This document shows, piece by piece, positions 17,541 through 25,505 of a DNA stretch of 58,530 bases. The stretch's first letter is position 1. The number at the start of each line of letters is the position of its first letter. Below the pieces are notes generated by a model that was not told the DNA's origin, made no database searches, and saw nothing but the letters and a program-made list of their open reading frames with translations. The translations under genes were made by a program, and so were the position numbers. The stretch covers positions 1-58,530 of the forward strand of contig DXZR01000012.1 of the NCBI GenBank assembly GCA_019419555.1, given 5' to 3'. The stretch is from Collinsella sp. (GTDB lineage Bacteria; Actinomycetota; Coriobacteriia; Coriobacteriales; Coriobacteriaceae).

Positions 17541-18419
17541 CTAGCGCTCGACAAATGCCTCGATATCTCCCAGCAAGCGCTTTGCCTCCTGGCGGCCCTG
17601 AATATACAGGTCGAGGAGCTTTGCCGGATCGTGCTCGACATGACCGACCTCGACCGGCTTTTGCGGAGCAACGACCAACGCACGGCCCTCGCGCTCATAC
17701 TTCCACAGGTGCATGCGCTGGATGTTGTAACGGTCGTGACGCGTCTCGATTCCCTCGAGCAGATAGGGGTAGTCGGCATAGCGGGCGCGCGCGGCAGGCA
17801 TAAACTCGTAGGGCTTTTTCTCGTACGAGCGGTCCTGCGTGACGATGACGACCGCACGGTCGAAGCCCGCCTCCTCCAGCACGTGCTCGATGGGGATCGA
17901 ATCGGCTACGCCGCCGTCGACGTATTTGTGCCCGTCAATCTCGACTGGCGGCGTCACCAGCGGCAGCGAGGTCGAGGCACGCACGGCGTCGAGGTCGAGC
18001 ACGGCGCTTTTAACCGGGAGGTACGTGGCGGTTCCAAAGAGCATGTCCGTCGCGACGGCGTACATCTCGATGGGACTGGCGTCGAACGTCTCGTTGTCAA
18101 AGGGATCCAGGCGGTCCTGAACATCGTTGAAGATAAAGTCGTAGCCGACGATGGAGCCCGTGGACGCAAACGATGCGGCGCCCATAAAGCGGTTGTCGTT
18201 GCAGAAAGCCAGGTTGATGCGGTTGGCACGGCCGATCTGGTGCGACTTGTAGTTCACGCCGTTGAGGGCGCCGGCCGATACGCCATATACCGCCGGAATC
18301 TCGACGCCGGCCTCCATGAGAACGTCGAGCACGCCTGCGGTAAATTGCCCGCGGAAGCTGCCGCCCTCCAAAACGAGCGCGACCTTGCCGGCGTTCTTTG
18401 CCTTATCTTCTGCAGTCAT
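17541..18419 (-). CDS. Patatin-like phospholipase family protein
   Basis: 292 residues. Probable cytoplasmic or membrane-associated serine acyl-hydrolase. Catalytic dyad motifs are visible: oxyanion loop LEGGSFRGQF (18-27), nucleophile elbow GVSAG (Ser48) and the catalytic Asp in VDGGVADSIP near 170. The closest type is the RssA/YchK-like or bacterial patatin family; substrate unknown. There is no signal peptide or membrane helix. The start follows CAGGAGG. It lies alone between rplM and the 62-bp tandem repeats, which begin about 100 bp before its start codon and so may lie in its leader or promoter region. Confidence 0.9.
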   Translation of the reverse strand: MTAEDKAKNAGKVALVLEGGSFRGQFTAGVLDVLMEAGVEIPAVYGVSAGALNGVNYKSHQIGRANRINLAFCNDNRFMGAASFASTGSIVGYDFIFNDVQDRLDPFDNETFDASPIEMYAVATDMLFGTATYLPVKSAVLDLDAVRASTSLPLVTPPVEIDGHKYVDGGVADSIPIEHVLEEAGFDRAVVIVTQDRSYEKKPYEFMPAARARYADYPYLLEGIETRHDRYNIQRMHLWKYEREGRALVVAPQKPVEVGHVEHDPAKLLDLYIQGRQEAKRLLGDIEAFVER

Positions 18420-18515
18420 ATTGACCTCCTGCGATTGCGTTTTGGCCTTCTTCTACCCAGTTTTGGGATGGCGAGAGCGCAGGTTTTGGAGTTGAGGAGG
18501 GCGGAGCGGTCGGCG

Positions 18516-18782
18516 GGAAAGCGTGTCCCGTTCTCAGAGCAAATTCCGGGTCGTATTTTCCGCTGAGCCCGCCATCTGGAAAATGAATCCCATTCCGAGC
18601 TTAGATTCCGGGATGCGCTTTCCGCTTGAGCTGCCATTGGGAAAGCATGTCCCACTCTACGGCGGGATTCCGGGTCGCAGTTTCCGCTTGAGGCGCCATC
18701 CGGAAACTACGTCCCAGTCTGAGCGCGGATTCCGGGATGGACTTTCCGCCTGGGCCGCCATTGGGAAAGCGTGTCCCGGCCT
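18516..18782. repeat. Four 62-bp tandem repeats plus a partial fifth
   Basis: Units start at 18516, 18578, 18640 and 18702, with a partial unit at 18764. Each begins GGAAA..TCCC, contains ATTCCGGG near position 28 and ends TTTCCGCYTGRG..GCCAT. 62 is not a multiple of three, so a repeated peptide is unlikely. Across each junction the end of one unit pairs with the start of the next: ATTTTCC/GGAAAAT, GCTTTCC/GGAAAGC, AGTTTCC/GGAAACT, and CTTTCC/GGAAAG. The variable bases change on both sides together. Confidence 0.9.
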
Positions 18783-18809
18783 GCGTTGACGCGGCATTTT
18801 CTTTACGCC

Positions 18810-19052
18810 CGCGCCCTGCACAGAGTTCGATTCTCCGCGGTTTGGGGGATCCGTTGATGGGTTGAGGCCAGGGCAAGACGCCCGATCGGCATCGCATCTA
18901 TATCTGGCTGAAGCATTGCGCGGAGAATCCGCGTATTTGCTTCGCAAATACGCACCGGCTTCGGCCGCCTACCGGCGTCCTCGCCCGCTCGCTACAAACG
19001 CTTCGCGTTTGCTTAACGCTCGCGCCCTGCACAGAGTTCGATTCTCCGCGGT
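18810..19052. repeat. Duplicated 32-bp repeat related to the ssrA 3' end
   Basis: Perfect 32-bp direct copies at 18810-18841 and 19021-19052. Seventeen bases inside (GAGTTCGATTCTCCGCG) match the T-arm/acceptor end of the adjacent tmRNA, but in the opposite orientation. A partial inverted copy (GCGCGGAGAATCC) lies at 18919-18931. The spacer also has small palindromes (TTTGCTTCGCAAA type). No integrase is present. It could be a decayed integration scar at ssrA or a hairpin-forming repeat. Confidence 0.6.
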
Positions 19053-19064
19053 ACGGACTGGAAA

Positions 19065-19099
19065 TAAAAAGGCAGGTAGATACGAATATCTACCTGCCT
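19065..19099 (-). terminator. Intrinsic terminator of ssrA
   Basis: On the minus strand GGCAGGTAGATA pairs perfectly with TATCTACCTGCC, followed by TTTTTATTT, starting about 9 nt after the tmRNA CCA end. Confidence 0.9.
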
Positions 19100-19107
19100 G
19101 TTGCTTA

Positions 19108-19471
19108 TGGTGGAGGCGCGGAGAATCGAACTCCGGTCCACGAAAGCCCCCTGATTGGCATCTCCAAGCTCAGTCGCTGGTTTAGTCTCGGACGCTTTGC
19201 GCGCAGCGACACGCTCGCGGCATCCCAACCGGTTCGGTCTTAGCCCGCGCCATACCGATTACGTGCGCGGGAGCATTCCCCTAACATGACGTCGCGCCGG
19301 TGTCGGGGAAATCACCGGGTTGACGCGCCGCTATAAACTAAGCAGCGAGAGCCATAGGCTCAAAAGAAGAGTTGTTGTCAATTCAATTTGACGGTACCCC
19401 TGTTTAACGAGGCGAGGAGACCTCGGCTTGCTTCCTCTCTCAGAGCTATCGTGTCGAAACCAGTCGCCCCC
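19108..19471 (-). ncRNA. ssrA: tmRNA (one-piece)
   Basis: Rescues stalled ribosomes and tags the unfinished protein. The 5' end GGGGGCG (19471 down) pairs over 7 bp with CGCCTCC before an encoded CCA (19108-19110), forming the alanine-type acceptor stem. The T-arm GTTCGATTC and the conserved 5' segment GGGGGCGACTGGTTTCGAC are present. The tag frame, 19379-19338 on the minus strand, reads DNNSSFEPMALAA then TAG; the ALAA end is the usual protease-recognition type. Length 364 nt. The resume codon is taken as GAC; the codon before it (ATT) follows an in-frame TGA. An own terminator follows. No smpB gene lies in the window. Confidence 0.95.
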
Positions 19472-19708
19472 GAATGTTGGGAAAGTCTGGATGGCATTGG
19501 GCACGAGCGCCCAACACCCGTCGACTTTTCAAGGAACATGCAGGGCGAGCCCCGCTTGTGGAGTGTTATCTTACCACGTTCTGAAAGCGGACAGCTGTTC
19601 TATGCACGAGCTGTGAAGACCCCAATGTGCGCCGCACTTCGCACTTTTGCTACCGATCGCGTCACGTATATTTTCGCCAAGCAAAATTGACCCGTCGAAA
19701 GGACCGTT
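19472..19708. other. Divergent region between ssrA and a small gene
   Basis: 237 bp without a gene. It must contain the ssrA promoter (minus) and the promoter of the next gene (plus), for which TATATT at about 19669 is a plausible -10. A short hairpin GGGCACGAGCGCCC lies near 19499. No riboswitch recognised. Confidence 0.45.
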
Positions 19709-20143
19709 ATGGATACCAAGCAGCAACTTGTCAATGCCCTCGCAGGCCTGGGCTCAACCATTACCGAAGCTATGGATGTCATCGAAGGCTTTGTCCCCTG
19801 CGGACATCCCGCCCTCACGGTTTCGAACGCCCTTGTTGCGCTGGACGCTGACGATGATGCAGCTCTCGCCCAGCAGCTTGAGACCGTCGAGGGCTTTATC
19901 GACCACGTGAGCGAAAACCGCGGCGTGACCGCCTACCACGGCGTCGAGGTCGAGCTCGCGGGTCCCAAAGCCGATCTGCTCGCAGCAATCCGCGAGGTAG
20001 GCGCCCTTATGCAGACCGCAGGCGTCAAAAACACCCAGGTCAACGAGTGGGTCTACCGCAGCCTGGCAGCACTAAACGATTCCGACGATAAGGCTACCGA
20101 AAAGCTCACCGAAGCTCCCGTCATTAAGGCCGAGCTTTTGTAA
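19709..20143 (+). CDS. Hypothetical protein, 144 residues
   Basis: I do not recognise this protein. It is acidic, alanine-rich and predicted largely helical, without a signal peptide, membrane segment, or Cys/His cluster. It begins MDTKQQLVNALAGLGSTITEAMDVIEGF. The start is supported by GAAAGGA. It is followed by a hairpin at 20153-20190 and then a convergent toxin-antitoxin pair, so it is a single-gene unit. Confidence 0.8.
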   Translation: MDTKQQLVNALAGLGSTITEAMDVIEGFVPCGHPALTVSNALVALDADDDAALAQQLETVEGFIDHVSENRGVTAYHGVEVELAGPKADLLAAIREVGALMQTAGVKNTQVNEWVYRSLAALNDSDDKATEKLTEAPVIKAELL

Positions 20144-20152
20144 TTTAAGGAT

Positions 20153-20190
20153 GCGTGGCCTTCTGAGCGCTGACGTTCCGAAGGCCACGC
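20153..20190. terminator. Hairpin between convergent genes
   Basis: GCGTGGCCTTC (20153-20163) pairs perfectly with GAAGGCCACGC (20180-20190). There is no T-run on either side, but its place between two convergent stop codons fits a shared transcript end. Confidence 0.6.
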
Positions 20191-20203
20191 AGACAGCCAG
20201 GCG

Positions 20204-20719
20204 CTAGCAGGACACCCGCCCACCGCGTTCGGCCAAAGCAAGAATCGGCATCATTTGACGAGGTTTCTTTGCTGCAAGATCGGCATGTTCGAGCAGCTTG
20301 CGATCGTTGGTCACCAAGTAATCGACCTGTGCGCGCTTACACGCGGCGAGCACCAAGTTGTCCTCGTAATCGCGATGGAGCGCTAAGTATTTGTCGGCCA
20401 GCCAAAGGTCCGACGCATCTGCGCCCACGGCCGTGGCGTTTTCGGTCATGTTCCGAACAAACGCCAACGCCGCATCGCCAATTGCACGGGCAGATGCCTC
20501 GTCGAGCGCTCCCCCGCTGGCAAGAACGCTGCGCTTCAGTTCGTGTTGGACAACGTACAGCACGTCCTTGGCGATATGCACCGGAAAGAACAGCAATGCC
20601 CCCGCCTCCGTCGCCTGCCCAATAAACGCGCGTGCGGCAAGCGACTCGGCATGGTCGACGCAAAACGAATCGACCCATACGTTGGCGTCCACCATGATCT
20701 TGAGAGGCACCCCACTCAC
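20204..20719 (-). CDS. PIN-domain ribonuclease, probable toxin
   Basis: 171 residues. PIN fold with acidic active-site candidates: Asp11 in IMVDANVWVDS, the YEDNLVLAACKR segment and LVTNDRKLLEH near the C-terminus. VapC-type toxins cleave tRNA or rRNA; the exact target cannot be inferred. Its ATG overlaps the stop of the preceding antitoxin gene (ATGA), the standard arrangement for a toxin-antitoxin pair. A second in-frame ATG eight codons in would also work. Confidence 0.85.
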   Translation of the reverse strand: MSGVPLKIMVDANVWVDSFCVDHAESLAARAFIGQATEAGALLFFPVHIAKDVLYVVQHELKRSVLASGGALDEASARAIGDAALAFVRNMTENATAVGADASDLWLADKYLALHRDYEDNLVLAACKRAQVDYLVTNDRKLLEHADLAAKKPRQMMPILALAERGGRVSC

Positions 20720-21051
20720 TGGATCATCCCCTTTTGGCGATAATGCTCATCCATGGCGTCGGAATAGATTGTGTCCCAATCGCGATCGTCGGATACGGGC
20801 GACGCAGCGATGCCCAAATCTGCATAAAGCCGGTCTGCCGCTGCCCACGACGCGGCGAACGGCGTATCGTGCGCGACGGTCTGTTGCCGGCCATCAACGG
20901 CAGACAGCACTTCCTCACACTGCCCGCCACCCTGTGCGACCTTGGCCACGACCTTTTTGATGAGCTCGGGCAGTGACCTGCCCGAAAGCTGCAGCGCCTC
21001 CTCGGCACGGTTCTTGACCTGACGATCCACGCGAACGTTCACCTGCGCCAT
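20716..21051 (-). CDS. RelB/DinJ-type antitoxin
   Basis: 111 residues. The N-terminal ribbon-helix-helix (AQVNVRVDRQVKNRAEEALQLSGRSLPELIKKVVAKVA) is typical of RelB/DinJ antitoxins, which bind DNA as dimers. The C-terminal half (SDDRDWDTIYSDAMDEHY) should wrap the toxin. The ATG at 21051 was chosen because the protein then begins directly at the DNA-binding strand; a longer in-frame start adds 20 unlikely residues across the operator. The partner is a PIN toxin rather than RelE, an unusual but known mixed pairing. Confidence 0.82.
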   Translation of the reverse strand: MAQVNVRVDRQVKNRAEEALQLSGRSLPELIKKVVAKVAQGGGQCEEVLSAVDGRQQTVAHDTPFAASWAAADRLYADLGIAASPVSDDRDWDTIYSDAMDEHYRQKGMIQ

Positions 21052-21089
21052 GCCGCTAACAGCACCCACGTCGATCCCGCTCCCTTCAA

Positions 21090-21108
21090 TTGCTAGCCCT
21101 GCTAGCAA
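21090..21108. promoter_or_regulatory. Autoregulatory operator of the RelB/PIN pair
   Basis: Palindrome TTGCTAG-5 nt-CTAGCAA about 40 bp upstream of the antitoxin start, with a third half-site GCTAGCAA at 21123-21130. Ribbon-helix-helix antitoxins bind such sites cooperatively. Confidence 0.7.
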
Positions 21109-21212
21109 CACTTTAAAGAGAAGCTAGCAAATGGTCAAATGCAAAAGGCCTGCGCCCAGACGACACCGATGCCGTCTGGGCGAAGACCAGATAACGTGGG
21201 CGAACACGTCTG

Positions 21213-23288
21213 CTAACGCAGGTAAGCCTTCGCGTTGCCCAGGCTGTAGGCAATCGTCGAGCCGTTGTGCAGCAGCGACGACGTCTGCGGGGTAATCGCG
21301 CCGGTAATACCCAATGCCAACAGCGCCGAGTTGGTGAGCATCACCTTGGAATACGAACTCGTCAGACGGTCGATAAGCCCCTGACTCATGCGGCGCAGGC
21401 GCACGATCGCAGCAAGATCCGTATCGGTCAGGATGATGTCGGCGACCTCCTTGGCGATGTCGCTTCCGCCACCCATCGCCAGGCCCACGTCGGCCAAACC
21501 GAGCGCCGGCGAATCGTTGACGCCGTCGCCCACCATGGCAACGTGGCGCCCCTCGCGCTTAATCCGCTCCACATACGCGTACTTGTCCTCGGGCAGCAGC
21601 TCGGCCTTAAACTCGTCGACTCCCGCCTCGCGCGCAATGCGCTCGGCCGTGCGCTCCGAGTCGCCCGTGAGCATGACCACGTGCCTAACGCCCAGCGCAT
21701 GCAGGTCGGCGATGGCCTCGCGGACCCCGGGCTTGAGTGGATCCTCGATGCCGAGCACGCCCACAACGGTGCCATCGACTGCCAGATACAGCGGCGACAG
21801 GCCCTGCATCTGGGACTCAACTCGCTCCTTAATGTCGGACTCGAGCTGCGCACCCTCGTCCTCAAACACAAAGTGTGCCGAGCCGATAATCGCGCGACGC
21901 CCTTCGATGGACGAAGCGATGCCGTGTGCCACGATGTACTCGACCGCAGCGTGACGCTCGCGGTGCTCGAGCCCACGCTCGCGAGCAGCGTTGACGACGG
22001 CGCGTGCCACCGGATGCGGGAAATGCTCCTCCAAGCAAGCGGAAAGGCGCAGGATCTCGTCCTCGCTCCAGCCATCGGTGGTGAGCACGCAGGCAAGGCG
22101 CGGCTGCGCCTCGGTGAGCGTGCCGGTCTTATCAAACACGATGGTGTCGGCCTTGGCAAACGACTCAAAGTACTTTGCGCCCTTGACCATGACGCCCATC
22201 TTGGCAGCATCGCTCATGGCGGTCATGACGGCAACGGAACCCGTGAGCTTGAGTGCACACGAGTAGTCGACCATCAGCGCCGCCGAGGTCTTAATGAGGC
22301 TACGCGTGGTGAGAGCGACAAGGCCCGCGAGCAGGAAGTTCCACGGGACGATCTTGTTGGCGAGGTCTTCCATGTGCGACTGGCCCTCAGACTTGAGCGA
22401 GTCGGCCGCCTGCACGAGCGAGACGATCGAGCGCAGCTTGGTCTGAGCCGTGTTGGCGCGCACGCGCACCAAGATGCTGCCGTCCTCGACGACAGTTCCA
22501 GCAAACACATCGTCGCCTGCGCTGCGCTCGACGGCAAGCGGCTCGCCGGTCAGGGTCGCCTGGTTAACCATGGCGCTCCCCTGCTCAACCACACCGTCAA
22601 TGCAGATGGACATGCCGGTGCGCACGGCTACCAAGTCGCCGGGCTCAAGCTCGGTGGCGGCAACGCTCACCTCGGTGTCGCCGACGACCTTTTGCGCCTT
22701 GTCGGGCACATCGAGCAGCGAGTTGATGAGCTCGTTTTCGCTCATGGCGCGGGTGTAGTCCTCGAGCAGCTCGCCCACATTGAGCAAGAACATCGTCTGC
22801 CCCGCGGTATCGACATCACGTTTGACAAACGAGATACCGATGGCCGAAGCGTCGAGCACGGGAACGGTCAGGCGCGGCTGCGAGAGCTCGTGGAGAGCGG
22901 CGCGCAAAAAGGTCATGTAACCGGCCACGACAAACACCGCACGCAGAGGCGTCGGCAAGAACCAGCGACGCGCGTAATGGGCGCCGATGAGTGTCGCCAG
23001 GTCCATAACGAGTTTGTGCTTGCGCGGCTCGAGTTGCATCACGTAACCCGACTTGGCATCGGCGATGGCTTGAGCATCGAGTGCGCCCAAGGCGTCGAGC
23101 ACGCTCGCACGACACTGCTCGTCATATTCGAGCGCCATCTGGCCAATACGACCATATGCGCGCACTTTGCGCACGCCGTCGATTTCGCCGCCAAGCTTAA
23201 GAAGTGCATCGAGATCGCTCTCTGGCACAGGACCCGCCAATTGAAGACGGGTCCTGCCGGGGATCTCGCTAATAATCGAGAATCTCAT
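21213..23288 (-). CDS. Heavy-metal P1B-type ATPase with a Ser-Cys-Ala-Leu-Lys motif
   Basis: 691-residue membrane pump. The N-terminus (1-70) resembles a heavy-metal-associated domain but lacks the CxxC pair. Phosphorylation site DKTGTLTEA near residue 384, actuator TLTGEP near 245, hinge MVGDGVNDSPAL near 590, and HP motif EEHFPHPVARAVV near 425 are all present. The usual CPC in membrane helix 6 is replaced by DYSCALKLTG near 344, so the ion is probably not Cu or Zn of the classic type; related SCALK-type pumps have been linked to Mn or Fe (uncertain). It follows a DUF6110 gene, a partner commonly found beside this ATPase type. No metal-responsive regulator is adjacent. Confidence 0.9.
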   Translation of the reverse strand: MRFSIISEIPGRTRLQLAGPVPESDLDALLKLGGEIDGVRKVRAYGRIGQMALEYDEQCRASVLDALGALDAQAIADAKSGYVMQLEPRKHKLVMDLATLIGAHYARRWFLPTPLRAVFVVAGYMTFLRAALHELSQPRLTVPVLDASAIGISFVKRDVDTAGQTMFLLNVGELLEDYTRAMSENELINSLLDVPDKAQKVVGDTEVSVAATELEPGDLVAVRTGMSICIDGVVEQGSAMVNQATLTGEPLAVERSAGDDVFAGTVVEDGSILVRVRANTAQTKLRSIVSLVQAADSLKSEGQSHMEDLANKIVPWNFLLAGLVALTTRSLIKTSAALMVDYSCALKLTGSVAVMTAMSDAAKMGVMVKGAKYFESFAKADTIVFDKTGTLTEAQPRLACVLTTDGWSEDEILRLSACLEEHFPHPVARAVVNAARERGLEHRERHAAVEYIVAHGIASSIEGRRAIIGSAHFVFEDEGAQLESDIKERVESQMQGLSPLYLAVDGTVVGVLGIEDPLKPGVREAIADLHALGVRHVVMLTGDSERTAERIAREAGVDEFKAELLPEDKYAYVERIKREGRHVAMVGDGVNDSPALGLADVGLAMGGGSDIAKEVADIILTDTDLAAIVRLRRMSQGLIDRLTSSYSKVMLTNSALLALGITGAITPQTSSLLHNGSTIAYSLGNAKAYLR

Positions 23289-23306
23289 AGTTTGTGCCTG
23301 GGAGCG

Positions 23307-23552
23307 TTACTCGGCTGCCTCGTCAGCAGCGGCCTCGCTCTGGGTGATGTAGGCAGCCTCGGCAACCATGTCGTCGACATTAGCCTTGGCCTGCTCGACC
23401 ATGTCCTGATAGCAGTTCTTGACGCGCATACCGCACGCGATGCCCTGCACGCAGGCATTCTTTACCGGAGCGCTGGTGAGCAGCTTGATGCCAGCCGTAC
23501 CAAGCAGGAAACCGCCACCAACAAGCAGGGTGTTGAACGTGGACTTCTTCAT
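23307..23552 (-). CDS. DUF6110 family small membrane protein
   Basis: 81 residues. One N-terminal hydrophobic helix (TLLVGGGFLLGTAGIKLLTSAP) followed by ACVQGIACGMRVKNCYQDMVEQA and an acidic tail. This matches my recollection of DUF6110, which sits beside metal P-type ATPases; function unknown. The start at 23552 is supported by GGGAGAAG; a longer in-frame start adds 20 unlikely residues. The ATPase follows after 18 nt, so they are co-transcribed. Confidence 0.8.
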   Translation of the reverse strand: MKKSTFNTLLVGGGFLLGTAGIKLLTSAPVKNACVQGIACGMRVKNCYQDMVEQAKANVDDMVAEAAYITQSEAAADEAAE

Positions 23553-23722
23553 GTTGCTTCTCCCTTTTGCCGCATTGGACGCGGCATGGTGCCTCAGCAC
23601 CCGAGTAAACAAGTTTGCTCGAGCACGCTTTTGAAATATCTCAATTTTATCTAACTATCTAGGTCAGCCATGGCTAACCTTTTGAAAATTAACGATGCGG
23701 AGTAACCGATTGTCAATGTGAG
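23553..23722. other. Upstream region of the DUF6110-ATPase operon
   Basis: AT-rich stretch (23636-23700). The minus strand includes TTAGATAAAATTG, a plausible promoter zone. No metal-box palindrome was seen. Confidence 0.4.
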
Positions 23723-23739
23723 AAAGGGACTGTCCCTTT
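23723..23739 (-). terminator. Perfect palindrome after the ABC exporter operon
   Basis: AAAGGGAC-T-GTCCCTTT starts 9 nt after the ABC stop codon on the minus strand and is followed by CTCACATT. Short for a terminator, but its place fits a transcript end. Confidence 0.5.
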
Positions 23740-23747
23740 GCCCCTTC

Positions 23748-25505
23748 TTACAACTGCCAGGTAGCTGCTTCCTTTTGCAGCGCCACCATGCGGGCGAATT
23801 CTCCACCTGCCGCCTTGAGCTGCGCCGGAGTGCCCTGCTCGGCTACCACACCATCCTTGAGCACAACGATCTTATCGGCATTTTCTACCGTGCGCATACG
23901 GTGGGCGATCACGATAACCGTCTTGCCTGCGAGCAGGCGGGAAAGCGCCTGCTGCACCACGGTCTCGTTCTCCACATCCAAGCTCGCTGTTGCCTCGTCC
24001 AGCAACACGATCGGCGCGTCTTTGAGCAGCGCACGGGCGATAGAGATGCGCTGGCGCTCACCGCCGGACAGCTTGGAGCCGTTCTCGCCGATCATGGTGT
24101 CATAGCCCTGCGGCATGCGGCTCACAAACTCGTCGCAGTTGGCGGCACGCGCGGCAGCAAGCACTTCCTCATCGGTGGCATCGCGACGACCAAGACGGAT
24201 GTTTCCCATCACCGTGTCGTCAAAGAGCAGCACGTCTTGGAACACAATGGCGTAGTCGCGCAGCAGCACCTCGGGATCCACGCTCGCAACATCCACGCCA
24301 CCCACGGTGACCGTGCCTTCGGTGGCGTCCCAAAAGCGCGCAGCCAGGCGGCTCACCGTAGACTTGCCGGAACCCGAAGGACCGACCAGTGCCGTGACCT
24401 CGCCTTCCTTGGCGGTAAAGCTCACGTCGGTAAGAACTTTCTCGCCGGCGCGGCCGTCCTCGCCCGCACCATAGCCAAATGCCACGTGATCGAACACCAC
24501 ATCGTGGCCCACGGGCTCAAATTTCTCGCTGCCCCGCGCCACGGGCTCTTCCATGATGGAACGCATGCGCTTGGCCGACGACTCGGCGGCAAACAGCTCG
24601 GACATCAGCATCAGCGCCTGATCAAAGGGCGCATAGATGCGGCTCACCATAAGCAGGAAGGCAAACATCACCAAAAAGTCGACCTGGCCGGAGGCGACCA
24701 TCGCAGCGCCCGTGACCAACGTGGTGGCAATCCCCAGGCGCAGGATGGCAAAGGCGGAGTTGACCAAAAGCCCATTGGCGAGCTCGCCTTTGGTGGTCTC
24801 GCGCTCCTCGGCATCGATCACGGCGTTGAGCCCCTCAAGATAATGAGCCTCCTGGTTGGTGGCGCGGATCTCGCGCACGCAGTCAAGCGTCTCCTGGATC
24901 GCCTCGGTAACCTTGACCTTCTCGGCACGCACATGGTCGAACACCGGGGTCATGGGGCCGCGTGTCAGATACAGCACGGCAAAGGCCACGGGCACGCTCC
25001 AAAACGCCGCGATCGCCAGCTGCCAGCAAAAGAACAGCGACGCCACGAACACAATGGCGCTTGCGATGATGGCACCCCAAAGCTCTCCCAGCACGTGGCT
25101 GTAGGCGTGCTCCATGGCCTGGACGTCGCCCATGATGGTTTCGGTTAAATCGGCCAGATCACGACGGCCAAAAAACGACAGCGGCAGCTTGCGCAAGCGC
25201 TCGGCAATCTCCATACGCTGCTTGCCGCACTCCTCGTAAAAGATGCAGTAGGTGTAGTAATACTGCTGCCAGTTAGAGGCAAAGAGCAACACGAAAAAGA
25301 CCAGGAGGCCGCCCACAATCGGCAGGGCATCCGGCAGGTCGGCACCGGTGGCGAGATGTTCGACAAAACCGGCCATGACCAGGAACAATAAGCCCATGCC
25401 GGCCATGGTCACAAGATTGGTGAGCGCGGTCCAGAAAATGCCGCGTTTTACGCCGGCGACGCCTTTATCGGATAGGAAGTACTTCTTTTGGAATGAGGCG
25501 AACAT
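23748..25505 (-). CDS. ABC exporter half-transporter B (TMD-NBD)
   Basis: 585 residues: six-helix transmembrane domain (about 1-310) followed by a nucleotide-binding domain. Walker A GPSGSGKST near 370, signature LSGGERQRISIAR near 475, Walker B IVLLDEATASLD and switch IAHRMRTV are all canonical. Its start directly follows the stop of the partner gene, so the pair forms a heterodimer. Together with the divergent AraC gene the layout recalls YbtP/YbtQ-YbtA siderophore loci, but no siderophore genes are near; substrate unknown. Confidence 0.93.
   Translation of the reverse strand: MFASFQKKYFLSDKGVAGVKRGIFWTALTNLVTMAGMGLLFLVMAGFVEHLATGADLPDALPIVGGLLVFFVLLFASNWQQYYYTYCIFYEECGKQRMEIAERLRKLPLSFFGRRDLADLTETIMGDVQAMEHAYSHVLGELWGAIIASAIVFVASLFFCWQLAIAAFWSVPVAFAVLYLTRGPMTPVFDHVRAEKVKVTEAIQETLDCVREIRATNQEAHYLEGLNAVIDAEERETTKGELANGLLVNSAFAILRLGIATTLVTGAAMVASGQVDFLVMFAFLLMVSRIYAPFDQALMLMSELFAAESSAKRMRSIMEEPVARGSEKFEPVGHDVVFDHVAFGYGAGEDGRAGEKVLTDVSFTAKEGEVTALVGPSGSGKSTVSRLAARFWDATEGTVTVGGVDVASVDPEVLLRDYAIVFQDVLLFDDTVMGNIRLGRRDATDEEVLAAARAANCDEFVSRMPQGYDTMIGENGSKLSGGERQRISIARALLKDAPIVLLDEATASLDVENETVVQQALSRLLAGKTVIVIAHRMRTVENADKIVVLKDGVVAEQGTPAQLKAAGGEFARMVALQKEAATWQL

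Noticed and set aside
18516..18782. CRISPR array
   Set aside because: The 62-bp repeats are contiguous without spacers, and no cas genes are in the window.
18416..18947. Two short minus-strand proteins sharing GHAFPMAAQAE
   Set aside because: The shared words come from the 62-bp DNA repeats read in different frames; 62 is not a multiple of three.
19108..19471. Ordinary tRNA reading of the ssrA 3' end
   Set aside because: The T-arm and acceptor are there, but the pairing 5' end lies 360 nt away and a tag frame with stop lies between, so it is tmRNA.
21267..23654. 795-codon frame opposite the P-type ATPase
   Set aside because: Its length comes from GC-rich third positions of the real gene. 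The translation is low-complexity His/Arg/Gly-rich with no domain.
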